Shown here: positions 15,061 to 23,736 of the stretch, piece by piece
Layout: every line of letters starts with the position of its first letter
Position numbering within the stretch: the first letter of the stretch is position 1
From: Anaerolineaceae bacterium UBA4775
GTDB taxonomy: Bacteria > Chloroflexota > Anaerolineae > Anaerolineales > Anaerolineaceae
Direction of reading: 5' to 3'
Assembly (NCBI GenBank): GCA_002403205.1
Contig: DHHJ01000021.1
Location: forward strand, 1 to 28,038
DNA length: 28,038 bases
Notes under the pieces: model-generated
Databases searched by the model: none
Seen by the model: only the letters and a program-made list of their open reading frames with translations
Told to the model about the DNA's origin: nothing
Program-made: the position numbers and the translations under genes

Positions 15061-17904
15061 TTAATCATTGTTGATCTTTGCTTGTGCCGCGGCCAGCCGG
15101 GCCACGGGCACACGGAAGGGTGAGCAGCTCACGTAGTTGTTGCCAACCAGGTGGCAGAACTCAATCGAGCTGGGGTCACCACCGTGCTCACCGCAGATGC
15201 CAACTTCAAGGTCCGGTCGCACTTTGCGACCTTCACTGACAGCCATTTCCATCAGGCGGCCAACGCCTTTGCGATCCAGCACCTGGAACGGGTTCTGGGG
15301 CAAAATGCCCTGGTCAACGTAGGTGATCAGGAAGTTCCGCTCGGCGTCATCACGGCTGTAGCCAAAGGCCATTTGCGTCAGGTCATTCGTGCCGAAGGAG
15401 AAAAACTCAGCCACTTCAGCGATCTCACCTGCCGTGAGGGCTGCCCTCGGGATCTCGATCATCGTGCCGAACTTGTAATCCAGTTCTACATTCTTCTCAG
15501 TCATTACGTCCTTGGCGATCGCTTCCAGCTCTGGTTGCACCCGCTTGAGCTCGTTGATATGCCCCGTCAGGGGGATCATGATCTCAGGGTGCACATCAAT
15601 ACCATTGTTGGTGGCATCGCTGGCCGCTTCAAAGATCGCCCGCACCTGCATGCGCATGATATCGGGGTACACAATCCCTAAGCGAATACCGCGCAGACCC
15701 ATCATTGGGTTACTTTCATGCATCTTGTTAACCGCATCAAGCAGGGTCTCTTTTTCTTCTAAGCCCTGGGTTTCACCATTGACCCGCATTTCAGTGACCT
15801 CAACCAGCAGATTCTCCTGTGAGGGCAGGAACTCATGCAGCGGCGGGTCAATCAGGCGGATGATCACGGGCAGGCCGTCCATGGCCTCAAACAAGCCATA
15901 AAAATCTTCTCGCTGCGAGGGCAGCAGGTTTTCAAGGGCATTGTAGTATGCCTGCGCTGCCTTCGAGTTGTCCAAAGTGGCTTTGGCTTCAGCCAGCTCT
16001 TTCTCAACCATCTTGCGTGAATCTTCTGTCAGGTCACGCCCTTCAAGTTTGCCCGAGGCCAAGAAACCTTCCAGTCGTTCGACCATATCGATCAATTTCT
16101 GGGCTTCTTCAGCGTTGAGGATCATTTGCTCCACATGCGGCAGACGTTCTTCTTCGAAGAACATGTGCTCAGTGCGGCACAGCCCAATCCCCTTGGCGCC
16201 AAAGGTGCGAGCACGCCGTGCGTCTGCGGGATAATCCGCATTTGCCCACACTTGCAGTCGGGCAATTTCATCAGCCCAACCCAAGAGGGTCATCAGTTCG
16301 GTCTGTTGTTCAAGATCTGGGGTGGTCAGGTCCAGCTTACCAATGTATGCCTCACCTGAACTGCCATCCAAGGAGATCCAATCGCCTTCTTTGACAACCT
16401 TGCCGTTTGATCTCAGCTCACGTTTATCCAGGTTGATGGACATCATCGATGCACCGACGATACAGGGCACACCAAACTGTCGGGCAACCACGGCTGCGTG
16501 GGAGGTTGCACCGCCTTCACTGGTCAGAATGCCTTTGGAAGCCAACATGCCGTGTACATCATCCGGTTTGGTGAAAGGCCGCACCATGATCACATCCTGG
16601 CCTTCTTCCTTAGCCATGCGTTCTGCGGTGTCGGCATCAAAATAAACCTGCCCAACCGCTGCACCGGGAGAGGCATTCACACCGCTGGCGAACAAACGGT
16701 CATCATGACGGGCGGCTTCAACGGTTTCAGCATCAAACTGGGGATGCAGCATTTGGTCAACCTGTTCTGGTTCCACGCGCATGACAGCCGTTGCCTTATC
16801 GATCAGGCCTTCGTTGACCATCTCGACAGCAACTCTGATGGCTGCCCTGGCTGTTCGTTTACCATTGCGGGTTTGCAGCATCCAGAGCTTACCATTTTCA
16901 ATGGTGAACTCAACATCCTGCATATCGTTGTAGTGATTTTCAAGCTTCAAGGTGATCTCTTCAAATTGCTTGAAGACTTCCGGTGCTTCCTCTTTTAACT
17001 CCGCAATCGGCTTGGTGTTGCGGATACCAGCCACAACATCTTCGCCCTGGGCGTTCATCAGGTAATCGCCATACAGCTTCTTTTCGCCAGTCCCGGGGTC
17101 ACGGGTAAAAGCGACACCCGTGCCGGAATCCCAGCCCATGTTGCCGAACACCATTGTCACGATGTTGACGGCTGTGCCCAAATCGTCTGGAATGTTCGCG
17201 CGGCGGCGATAATCGATCGCCCGCTTGGCGTTCCACGAGTCAAACACGGCTTTGGTGGCCAATTCCAGTTGCTTTTCCGGGTCTTGTGGGAACTCGAAGC
17301 CCATTTCTTTCTTGACCACAGCTTTGAACTTCTCTGTCAGTTCCTTCCAATCCGCTGCATCGAGGTCGGTATCGGATTGAACACCCTTGGCTTCCTTGTA
17401 ACCATCCAGCACATCTTCAAAGGCTTCATCGGCGATGCCAAGCACAACAGCGCCAAACATTTGAACCAGGCGGCGGTAGGAGTCGTATACGAAACGCTCA
17501 TTTTCGGTCAAGGCGACCATACCTTCAGCGGTTTCATCGTTCAGGCCGATGTTCAGAACCGTGTCCATCATACCGGGCATGGACATCTTGGCCCCAGAGC
17601 GGCAAGACACCAGCAGGGGATTCGCGGGATCCCCAAATTTCTTGCCTGTTTTCTCTTCAACGGCTTTCAATGCTTCCAACGCCTGGTCCCACATCCCCTT
17701 TGGGAATGCTTTATCATCCTGGTAGGCGATGCAGGCTTCTGTGGTGATGGTAAAACCGGGGGGAACAGGGACGCCAATGCGGGTCATCTCGGCCAGGTTT
17801 GCACCTTTGCCACCAAGTAAGCCGCGCACGCCATCCCAATCGCCGGCATATTGCTCAGCTTCCTCAACTTCATCAAACAGGTAAACCCATTTCTTTTCTG
17901 CCAT
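15061..17904 (-). CDS. ppdK: Pyruvate, phosphate dikinase with an extra helical insertion
   Basis: A 947-aa enzyme that interconverts pyruvate, ATP and phosphate with phosphoenolpyruvate, AMP and pyrophosphate. The N-terminal ATP-grasp domain shows GGKGANLAEM, VPPGFTITTEAC and SGAKMSMPGMMDTVLNIGLN. The phospho-carrier His469 lies in GGATSHAAVVARQFGVP, where the usual motif is GGMTSHAAVVAR. The pyruvate-binding C-terminal barrel ends with the catalytic Cys904 in GICGEHGGDP. Typical members are about 870-900 aa; the excess is largely an insertion at about residues 597-660, Lys/Glu/Ala-rich and probably helical, just before LLPSQREDF. AGGAGGAAG directly precedes ATG 17904. It is a single-gene unit with its own terminator. 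In anaerobes it can work glycolytically, making ATP from pyrophosphate, or gluconeogenically; the sequence does not decide. Confidence 0.97.
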   Translation of the reverse strand: MAEKKWVYLFDEVEEAEQYAGDWDGVRGLLGGKGANLAEMTRIGVPVPPGFTITTEACIAYQDDKAFPKGMWDQALEALKAVEEKTGKKFGDPANPLLVSCRSGAKMSMPGMMDTVLNIGLNDETAEGMVALTENERFVYDSYRRLVQMFGAVVLGIADEAFEDVLDGYKEAKGVQSDTDLDAADWKELTEKFKAVVKKEMGFEFPQDPEKQLELATKAVFDSWNAKRAIDYRRRANIPDDLGTAVNIVTMVFGNMGWDSGTGVAFTRDPGTGEKKLYGDYLMNAQGEDVVAGIRNTKPIAELKEEAPEVFKQFEEITLKLENHYNDMQDVEFTIENGKLWMLQTRNGKRTARAAIRVAVEMVNEGLIDKATAVMRVEPEQVDQMLHPQFDAETVEAARHDDRLFASGVNASPGAAVGQVYFDADTAERMAKEEGQDVIMVRPFTKPDDVHGMLASKGILTSEGGATSHAAVVARQFGVPCIVGASMMSINLDKRELRSNGKVVKEGDWISLDGSSGEAYIGKLDLTTPDLEQQTELMTLLGWADEIARLQVWANADYPADARRARTFGAKGIGLCRTEHMFFEEERLPHVEQMILNAEEAQKLIDMVERLEGFLASGKLEGRDLTEDSRKMVEKELAEAKATLDNSKAAQAYYNALENLLPSQREDFYGLFEAMDGLPVIIRLIDPPLHEFLPSQENLLVEVTEMRVNGETQGLEEKETLLDAVNKMHESNPMMGLRGIRLGIVYPDIMRMQVRAIFEAASDATNNGIDVHPEIMIPLTGHINELKRVQPELEAIAKDVMTEKNVELDYKFGTMIEIPRAALTAGEIAEVAEFFSFGTNDLTQMAFGYSRDDAERNFLITYVDQGILPQNPFQVLDRKGVGRLMEMAVSEGRKVRPDLEVGICGEHGGDPSSIEFCHLVGNNYVSCSPFRVPVARLAAAQAKINND

Positions 17905-17977
17905 TCTTCCTCCTAAATTTGTATGTGTTTCTTAATAATGACCACGGTTTTTGTGCAAATTGGCTTTCAAACACTTA

Positions 17978-18007
17978 ATTTTACCATTAAGGTTTGCGAT
18001 TCTCCAA
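17978..18007 (-). promoter_or_regulatory. Candidate sigma70-type promoter for ppdK
   Basis: On the minus strand TTGGAG (18007-18002) and TAAAAT (17983-17978) are 18 bases apart. The start of transcription would lie about 65 bases before the ppdK ATG. Both boxes are imperfect. Confidence 0.4.
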
Positions 18008-18061
18008 TTTTGCGATGACTTTTGGTTAAGGTTTTGTAATCTATACAATGAAAAAAGCGGT

Positions 18062-18826
18062 TTAATTAATCCGTAACCCCCGCACCTCCAACCAGCCCAG
18101 ATCGCACACTGCAAGATAACCAAATTTAATCTTGCCCGTCGGGTCACACCTGAAAAACTGGTTATCGATCCAGATCACCAACCCCAACCGTCCTGGCGGG
18201 GTATGCGGTGTGCGGAGCACCTCTCTCTGATCCACGGTGAACACTGCCCGATCCTGTGTCCATTCCAGTTCATAGCTGTGCCATTCTTGCACGTTCACCG
18301 ACAGCGGTCGCGCCGACTCGGTGACAAACAAGCGCGCCCATTTTCGCATTAACCGAGCGGCGGCTGGCCACAGCATAAGCAGCACACCCGGCGCTGCCAG
18401 GATGGATAACACCGTTGGCAGCCGTGGGGAACGGAAGGTTTTTGCCTGAAAACCCGCACCAGGCTGGTCATCACGCAAGGAGAGATAGTTCTCCTTCGAG
18501 CCGTAGAAGAACCAGGCAGCATTTGGCAAAACTGGCAGGGCACGGGCCATCCCACCCCCGCCAAACCCAATACTAAAGGGGTCATTCCATAAGCCAAAGC
18601 CCCAGGTGCCGGCTAAATCAGGGGCGGAGACCCGCGCTTCTAGGGTCATTTTCAGCGGTGGCCTGTGAGGGAATTTCCTGCGGGGCAGGTTTGAATAATT
18701 ATCCACCTGCGCCAGCCCATATTTGCCCGTTGGGATTTCTGGCAAAACCAGCTGCATCACCTCGCCTGCCGAACCCTCCACCCTGCCCCCATTCGCCAGC
18801 CGTTGTTCAAGCGCATTAATCATCAT
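18062..18826 (-). CDS. Uncharacterised protein, possible concanavalin-like jelly-roll fold
   Basis: A 254-aa protein that I do not recognise as a named family. Its alternating beta pattern with Gly/Trp-rich turns (GTWGFGLWNDPFSIGFGGGG; EWHSYELEWTQDRAVFTVDQ; GRLGLVIWIDNQF) looks like the laminin-G/GH16 jelly-roll group. The YELEWTQDRAVFTVD strand pair is typical of that fold. I see no ExDxxE catalytic motif of GH16 enzymes, so a binding role is more likely. A hydrophobic stretch at about 131-153 (VLSILAAPGVLLMLWPAAA) could be a buried or membrane-associated helix. No signal peptide is seen. The start overlaps the end of the methyltransferase gene by 11 bases, so the two are co-translated. The fold is an inference. 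Confidence 0.7.
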   Translation of the reverse strand: MMINALEQRLANGGRVEGSAGEVMQLVLPEIPTGKYGLAQVDNYSNLPRRKFPHRPPLKMTLEARVSAPDLAGTWGFGLWNDPFSIGFGGGGMARALPVLPNAAWFFYGSKENYLSLRDDQPGAGFQAKTFRSPRLPTVLSILAAPGVLLMLWPAAARLMRKWARLFVTESARPLSVNVQEWHSYELEWTQDRAVFTVDQREVLRTPHTPPGRLGLVIWIDNQFFRCDPTGKIKFGYLAVCDLGWLEVRGLRIN

Positions 18827-19472
18827 GTTTCTCCAGGACCACCACAGGTAAAGTGTAGGAGTCTGTACGATGTGTCACGCGATTGACCTTAAAACCAACC
18901 CCCCTTGCGGTTTGTGTGAATCTATCGATTGCCAACTCAACCCCAGCCCCCAGCCACAGTTTAGTAAACATACGAAGCAGACTGGACTTGAAATGAACAC
19001 TCCATCCCACCACCACACAGTAGCCATCTATATTGAGCACCCGATAAATCTCGCCCAGGGTCGCTTCACGCAGAATGTAATTTGACGGAAAGGTGATGAT
19101 CACATTGGCAAAGGATCCCGCAGCCAGGGGGATCGCTTCTGCATTACCGCGTACACGACTGACGTTTTCCTTGCGTCGGCGCAGCTTACGCGCAGTCACC
19201 TTGTGCATTTGCGCTGAGGGTTCCAAACCCGTCACCTGGCAGCCTTGTTCTGCCATGGCCAGCAACAGCTCACCCGTGCCGAAACCTACTTCCAGCACTG
19301 CGCCCGGTTGGAGGTACCTCAGCGCATCCAGGCGCCACTGCTGCCAATAGCCAAAGCTGACCACCCAGGCAACCGCATCATAAGCCCAGGCAAGCGGACC
19401 ATACAGCTGTTCAGTCGCCCACAGGTAGGCTTCAGCGAGCCATGAGCGGCCTTTTCCTTTGCGTGAAGTCAT
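18816..19472 (-). CDS. Class I SAM-dependent methyltransferase
   Basis: A 218-aa methyltransferase. Motif I is AVLEVGFGTGELLLAMAEQG (about 58-77), followed by the acidic loop VTGLEPSAQM, motif VRGNAEAIPLAAGSFANVII and the post-motif strand GEIYRVLNIDGYCVVVGW. The methyl acceptor is unknown. The C-terminal part (120-218) has a hydrophobic segment around FKSSLLRMFTKLWLGAGVEL that may meet a lipid or small hydrophobic substrate. It is the first gene of a two-gene unit with the jelly-roll-like protein, and diverges from the lipoprotein gene on the + strand, with 95-134 bases between them depending on that gene's start. Overlapping TATACT/TATAAT sequences (19505-19512) could serve both. Confidence 0.85.
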   Translation of the reverse strand: MTSRKGKGRSWLAEAYLWATEQLYGPLAWAYDAVAWVVSFGYWQQWRLDALRYLQPGAVLEVGFGTGELLLAMAEQGCQVTGLEPSAQMHKVTARKLRRRKENVSRVRGNAEAIPLAAGSFANVIITFPSNYILREATLGEIYRVLNIDGYCVVVGWSVHFKSSLLRMFTKLWLGAGVELAIDRFTQTARGVGFKVNRVTHRTDSYTLPVVVLEKHDD

Positions 19473-19506
19473 GCTGTTATTTTAACATGTTGGGTTCAAT
19501 AATCAG

Positions 19507-19512
19507 TATAAT
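19507..19512 (+). promoter_or_regulatory. Candidate -10 box in the divergent methyltransferase/lipoprotein gap
   Basis: TATAAT at 19507-19512 on the + strand, with TTAACA 19 bases upstream (19482-19487). On the opposite strand the same bases (19505-19510) read TATACT, so one AT-rich site may serve both directions. Confidence 0.4.
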
Positions 19513-19606
19513 CACCTTTACATGCAGCATGCCCTTTTTATTCCATCCAGTAACCCAATGATAGCCAATGCGTGTTACCGGTGATCAAAACACACTTGAT
19601 GAGATC

Positions 19607-21082
19607 ATGAAACCCTTTCCAGCGATCGTCCTGCTCTTGATCATTTGGCTGAGCGTGGCAGGTTGTGCGCCCCTCAGCCCACCAGAGCCTGCTGATGCGG
19701 TCACACCAGTCTTTCTGCCCACCGTGACCAACCAGGCAGCCCTAAGCCCAACACCCTCCCCCACACCCCAACCTGCAGTAGCCCCATTTTATCCGCTGAC
19801 TCCCGATCAAGGGCCGCTTCTCCTGCTCCAAACCGGTTTTTTCGAATATCATTACCTCAATCCCATCACACAAGCGCGCTTTCCTTTTGAATTGCCGATA
19901 GCCGACTCCCAGTTTCGGCTAAGGGCAAATCTATCACCCAGTGGCAATCGCATGTTCTTCCCGCTGGATGATCACCGCGGCGTGACTGTCGACCTGCGGA
20001 CTGGTGCAGTTTTGCACACGTATGATTTCGGTGGCCCAGAACTGTTCAACCCCGAGCAGGTCGCCGTCGCCGCTGAATCCTTAGTCACAGAATTGAACCT
20101 AACCCACGCCGGCTTGCTAGAAGCCGTTACACAATCCCACCAGAGTTCCAGGGCGCTCTTACGCTGGTATCAAAGCGACCGCTACCATCTCTCCGTGAAA
20201 GATACGGGTCCAATCACCACCAGCCTGTACTTGGACGACCACCAAACCGGTTCTCGCTTGCAACTGGAAGACCAGCCAGGATTTGTTGAGGACTACAGGG
20301 TCGGGCCAGATGGAAACCACATCCTGTTGAAAAAAGGCTTTGTGTTTAAACCGGGTGCTTATCGAGATAAAGCCTACTACCTCCTGAATGTGGCTAATCA
20401 AACCCTCCAGCCCATCCCGCTGCCAGAGGATATCGAAAACCCGTCCCTGACCTGGTTCAACGCCGAATCGCTCGGTCTCATCCACCACGCTTTCATGGCC
20501 GGCGGCGCGGGGTATTCGCTGATTGATACGCAAACCCTGCAGGCAAAACCCATCATCACCGGTGAGTTTTCAGATCTGCGCTATTTTGGTGAGAACTTGT
20601 TAGCCATCCAGCAGAACTCTGACCCTGAAAGCACAACCTTCACTTTGTTCTCACTGCAAGGGGAATTCGTGGCAGCCCAAACAATTGAAATGCTGTGTTT
20701 TTACCAGTACCCCGCGTCAGACTGGATCATGTTTGCGTGCGAATTGAAAAGCTACCTGCTGGATCAGAATCTGAACTTTCAGCCCTTCAGTGATGATGTC
20801 CTGAACCTGACTCTATCGCCAGATGGCAACACCTTCGTGATGACCAACCGCTCAGAACAGAGCTTCCTGCTCGACACGAACTTGATCGTCCAATCCGAAC
20901 TGACCCTCGCAGAGCAGCCTTTGGAGATCCAATGGCTCCAAAATTCAAGCGGGTTCTTATACCGCACCCACGGCAGACTGCATTATTACGATTTAGCAAG
21001 CCAAACCAGCCGTTTGCTGCTCGAATCAGATCTGTTCAGTGATTACGCCAATATCAACTTTGTCTGGGTGAACCTGGATTAA
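19607..21082 (+). CDS. Lipoprotein with beta-propeller-like repeats
   Basis: A 491-aa predicted surface lipoprotein. The signal peptide (KPFPAIVLLLIIWLSVAGC) has the lipidated cysteine at residue 20, followed by a Pro/Thr/Ser-rich spacer to about residue 60. The rest is beta-rich with recurring SPDGN-type turns: NLSPSGNRMFFPLDD, VGPDGNHILLKKG and TLSPDGNTFVMTN, spaced as in TolB/WD40-like propeller blades. No enzymatic motif is visible. ATG 19607 is chosen because it starts the signal peptide; an in-frame ATG at 19568 would put 13 polar residues in front. The Thr/Pro spacer resembles that of the transglycosylase lipoprotein at 7243. A binding or sensing role at the cell surface is inference. 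Confidence 0.85.
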   Translation: MKPFPAIVLLLIIWLSVAGCAPLSPPEPADAVTPVFLPTVTNQAALSPTPSPTPQPAVAPFYPLTPDQGPLLLLQTGFFEYHYLNPITQARFPFELPIADSQFRLRANLSPSGNRMFFPLDDHRGVTVDLRTGAVLHTYDFGGPELFNPEQVAVAAESLVTELNLTHAGLLEAVTQSHQSSRALLRWYQSDRYHLSVKDTGPITTSLYLDDHQTGSRLQLEDQPGFVEDYRVGPDGNHILLKKGFVFKPGAYRDKAYYLLNVANQTLQPIPLPEDIENPSLTWFNAESLGLIHHAFMAGGAGYSLIDTQTLQAKPIITGEFSDLRYFGENLLAIQQNSDPESTTFTLFSLQGEFVAAQTIEMLCFYQYPASDWIMFACELKSYLLDQNLNFQPFSDDVLNLTLSPDGNTFVMTNRSEQSFLLDTNLIVQSELTLAEQPLEIQWLQNSSGFLYRTHGRLHYYDLASQTSRLLLESDLFSDYANINFVWVNLD

Positions 21083-21237
21083 ATTGTCCCTACATGCGGC
21101 GCCTGGTAGACAAAGCCGCTGTTAAAAAACGGGTCTTTATCCGGATTAATCAACACACATTGCCTGAAAAATCCAGTTTTCCGCAACCAAAAATTGCGTC
21201 TGCCATCATACCTTTCCACGGGTTTTGGAGGGTATTG

Positions 21238-21243
21238 TATAAT
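21238..21243 (+). promoter_or_regulatory. Candidate -10 box for the SDR gene
   Basis: TATAAT lies 89 bases before ATG 21332, in the gap after the lipoprotein. The only upstream match to a -35 is a weak TTTCCA (21213-21218) at a long 19-base spacing. Confidence 0.4.
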
Positions 21244-21331
21244 AAGATTTGGGTCTGAACCGCCCGGCTTGTTACAGGGCACATTTTAAGGCGTACATAC
21301 AGCAAACCGCACACCACGAGGCGAGGTCTCC

Positions 21332-22336
21332 ATGAAAATTCTCATTTTAGGCGGTAAAAAATTCTTGGGCATTGCCCTTGTTGAAGCGATGTTGGAGAGA
21401 GGCCACACACCCGTCCTCTTCAACCGTGGACGCACCAACCCGGCTCTCTTTCCCAAGGTGACCAACCTGATCGGAGACCGGGACGGCGACCTGAATGCCC
21501 TCAAGCGGCGAAAATGGGACGCCGTCATCGACACGAGCGGTTTTGTCCCTCGCATCGTGCGCCAATCAGCACAAATGCTGTCGGGCAAATGCGAGACGTA
21601 TGTGTTTATCTCGTCGGTATCCGTATACACCGATTACAGGACCCCTGACATTTCCGAAACTTACCCCCTGGCACAGCTGGACGACCCGACCACGGAAGAC
21701 TACACCGGCGACGCCTACGGCCCCTTGAAAGCCCTGTGCGAATATGAGATCCAGCAGGCGTTTGATGGCCGCGTGCTGGTGATCAGGCCCGGATTGATGG
21801 TCGGACCCAACGACCCCTCCGACCGGTTTAGCTACTGGCCCTGGCGTGTTTCCCTGGGTGGCCAGGTTTTAGCCCCATCCCCCCCCAGCGCCAACCTCCA
21901 ATTCATCGATGTGCGCGATTTGGCTGCGTTCATCATCAAGCAGATCGAAGCCAAGAGCGAAGGCGTGTTCAATGTAACCGGGCCCCGCAAACCAGCAACC
22001 TTTGGTTCGCTGTTGGTGGCCTGCCGTGAAGCGTCCCTTTCGGATGCCAGTTTCGTGTGGGTGGACGAAGACTTCCTGCTCAAGGAAGGGGTCAAGCCCT
22101 GGTCTGATCTGCCCCTGTGGGTACCCACCAGCGATCCCGCCTTTGCGGGGTTCTATAACATCAATATCAACAAAGCGCTCAAAGCTGGTTTGACCTTCAA
22201 ACCGCTATCACAAACCGTCAGCGACACCCTGCATTGGCTTAAAACCCGACCATCCTCTCTAAAGCTAAAGGTTGGGATGGATATCGCAACGGAAACCGAA
22301 TTGTTACTCAAATACCACAGAGAATCATCAAATTAA
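21332..22336 (+). CDS. NAD-dependent epimerase/dehydratase (extended SDR family)
   Basis: A 334-aa extended short-chain dehydrogenase/reductase. The Rossmann start is MKILILGGKKFLG, where the common motif is GGTGFIG; the Gly7, Gly8 and Gly13 pattern fits. The active-site pair is Tyr129 and Lys133 in DAYGPLK, with a Ser in FISSVSVYTDY (93-102). A VRPGLMVGPNDP-like block (VIRPGLMVGPNDPSDRF) and the IDVRDLAAFII strand are typical of the NDP-sugar epimerase/isoflavone-reductase branch. The substrate cannot be told from sequence. GAGGCGAGG lies just before ATG 21332. It converges with the nitroreductase gene, 15 bases apart, with no obvious terminator between them. Confidence 0.9.
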   Translation: MKILILGGKKFLGIALVEAMLERGHTPVLFNRGRTNPALFPKVTNLIGDRDGDLNALKRRKWDAVIDTSGFVPRIVRQSAQMLSGKCETYVFISSVSVYTDYRTPDISETYPLAQLDDPTTEDYTGDAYGPLKALCEYEIQQAFDGRVLVIRPGLMVGPNDPSDRFSYWPWRVSLGGQVLAPSPPSANLQFIDVRDLAAFIIKQIEAKSEGVFNVTGPRKPATFGSLLVACREASLSDASFVWVDEDFLLKEGVKPWSDLPLWVPTSDPAFAGFYNININKALKAGLTFKPLSQTVSDTLHWLKTRPSSLKLKVGMDIATETELLLKYHRESSN

Positions 22337-22351
22337 CCAGCAGCCACAGGC

Positions 22352-22876
22352 TCATTTAGATTCCCCATAAGCCTGCCAATGGACTCGCGCCGGATCATAC
22401 TGGGTGCGTGCAGGTTTGTTTTCTGCTGGATAACCGATATAAATCACATTCAAAGGCGTGACATGCTTTGGGAGCGCCAGGATCCCGGAGATTCGCTTCT
22501 CAAAAACATGCACAGGGTGCACGCCCAGCCAGACCGTACCCAACCCCAGGCCGACAGCAGCCAGTAAGATATTCTGTGTAGCAGCGCTGCAATCCTGTAC
22601 CCAGAATCTGGAAGCTTTGAAGTTCTTAAACACTGACAGGTTGCCGCACACGGCAATCGCAGCCGGCGCGTAGAATTTGGCAAACATTAAAGCAGAGCGG
22701 ATCTTTCCAATCACTTCGGGGTCGGTCACAACGACAAACTCCCAGGGCTTAATGTTCATCCCTGATGGCGCGGCCATGGCGGCCTTGAGCAGAAGCTCAA
22801 GCTTTTCTTCTTCAACCGGTTTATCCTCGTATTTACGGATGCTCCGCCGTGCATAAATCGTATCTTGAATGTTCAT
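22352..22876 (-). CDS. Nitroreductase-family FMN oxidoreductase
   Basis: A 174-aa flavoprotein of the nitroreductase family, which reduces nitro compounds, quinones or similar acceptors with NAD(P)H. Family features: RRSIRKYEDKPV at 10-21 (FMN phosphate contacts), AAMAAPSGMNIKPWEFVVV, ATQNILLAAVGLGLGTVWLG and GYPAENKPA near the end. It is a short, single-domain member. It lies 77 bases after the alpha/beta hydrolase on the same strand and could be the last gene of that unit, though a hairpin lies between. The natural substrate is unknown. Confidence 0.92.
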   Translation of the reverse strand: MNIQDTIYARRSIRKYEDKPVEEEKLELLLKAAMAAPSGMNIKPWEFVVVTDPEVIGKIRSALMFAKFYAPAAIAVCGNLSVFKNFKASRFWVQDCSAATQNILLAAVGLGLGTVWLGVHPVHVFEKRISGILALPKHVTPLNVIYIGYPAENKPARTQYDPARVHWQAYGESK

Positions 22877-22927
22877 TGTCTCTCTCTACAGATAAGTAAA
22901 GGTCAATATCGGTCAAATGATCGTCAA

Positions 22928-22949
22928 GATCACCCGCCTTTTGGTGATC
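22928..22949 (-). terminator. Small hairpin between the hydrolase and the nitroreductase
   Basis: A 7-bp inverted repeat (GATCACC and GGTGATC) with an 8-base loop. No T-run follows on either strand, so it is a weak terminator or only a processing hairpin. Confidence 0.3.
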
Positions 22950-22953
22950 CATT

Positions 22954-23736
22954 CTAACTGTTGACCACCCGCTCCATCAGGGAGTGCAGTGCGCTGCCTA
23001 GCGCATCCGGTGCCTCCAGCATCGGCATATGTCCCACACCCGGCAGGCTCACAAAATCCCCTTTGGGCAGGGCAGCAGCCATCGCTTTGGCGTTGTCCAG
23101 GTCTGCGATTTGATCATCCTCTCCAGCCACCACCAGGGCAGGCACATCAATTTTTCGCAGCAAAGCGGTTCTGTCGGGCCGCTCGGCCATCCCTTCCAGC
23201 GCACCGATCAGCCCATCCGGGCTTGTTTGGCAGATCAACTGATAGGCTTCATCAATCACAGATGGGTAATGCGATAAACGCGGCGCCAGACCTTCTGCCA
23301 CGGCAAGGGCCCCTCGCGAACGCACCTCTTCGATCAGGTCATACCGCCCAGCGCGCTTTTCCGCCGAATCCGAGCCTGCGTTGGTGGTGATCAACCCCAA
23401 CCCTGCCAGCCGTTGTGGGAAACCCTCAGCGAAGGCCAGCGCTACATAGCCACCCATCGAATGGCCGCAAATCACAACCTTTTCAAACCCCATTTGGTCA
23501 ATGAGCTGTGCCAAATCTTGCGCCAATGTTGATATCTGGTAAGGCCCCTTGGGGGCATCGCTGCCGCCATGCCCGCGCAGGTCCGGCAGGATCACCTGCC
23601 ATTTGGTCAGGTGTTTGGCTACTAGATGGTGCCAGATCGAGCGGTCCAGCCCAAATCCGTGCACCAACACAAGCGGGGGTTCTGCCCCTTCCCTGGTTTC
23701 ATATGCCAGGCGCACACCGTTGACCTCAATGTTCAT
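22954..23736 (-). CDS. Alpha/beta hydrolase
   Basis: A 260-aa intact alpha/beta hydrolase. The catalytic triad is visible: Ser93 in ICGHSMGGYVAL, Asp207 or Asp208 in VAGEDDQIAD and His236 in PGVGHMPMLE. The oxyanion HGFGLDRSIW follows strand 3. It resembles the 3-oxoadipate enol-lactonase/BioH-like group, but the substrate cannot be fixed. ATG 23736 follows AGGAGAC; an earlier in-frame start would extend far into the cca gene. The gene overlaps the 3' end of cca by 11 bases. It contrasts with the two dead hydrolases at 9713-10004 and 13741-14687. Confidence 0.9.
   Translation of the reverse strand: MNIEVNGVRLAYETREGAEPPLVLVHGFGLDRSIWHHLVAKHLTKWQVILPDLRGHGGSDAPKGPYQISTLAQDLAQLIDQMGFEKVVICGHSMGGYVALAFAEGFPQRLAGLGLITTNAGSDSAEKRAGRYDLIEEVRSRGALAVAEGLAPRLSHYPSVIDEAYQLICQTSPDGLIGALEGMAERPDRTALLRKIDVPALVVAGEDDQIADLDNAKAMAAALPKGDFVSLPGVGHMPMLEAPDALGSALHSLMERVVNS

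Noticed and set aside
18010..18061. T-run after the jelly-roll-like gene as a Rho-independent terminator
   Set aside because: On the minus strand six T follow ACCGC, but the only upstream pairing (GCGG with CCGC) has a long loop and a weak stem.
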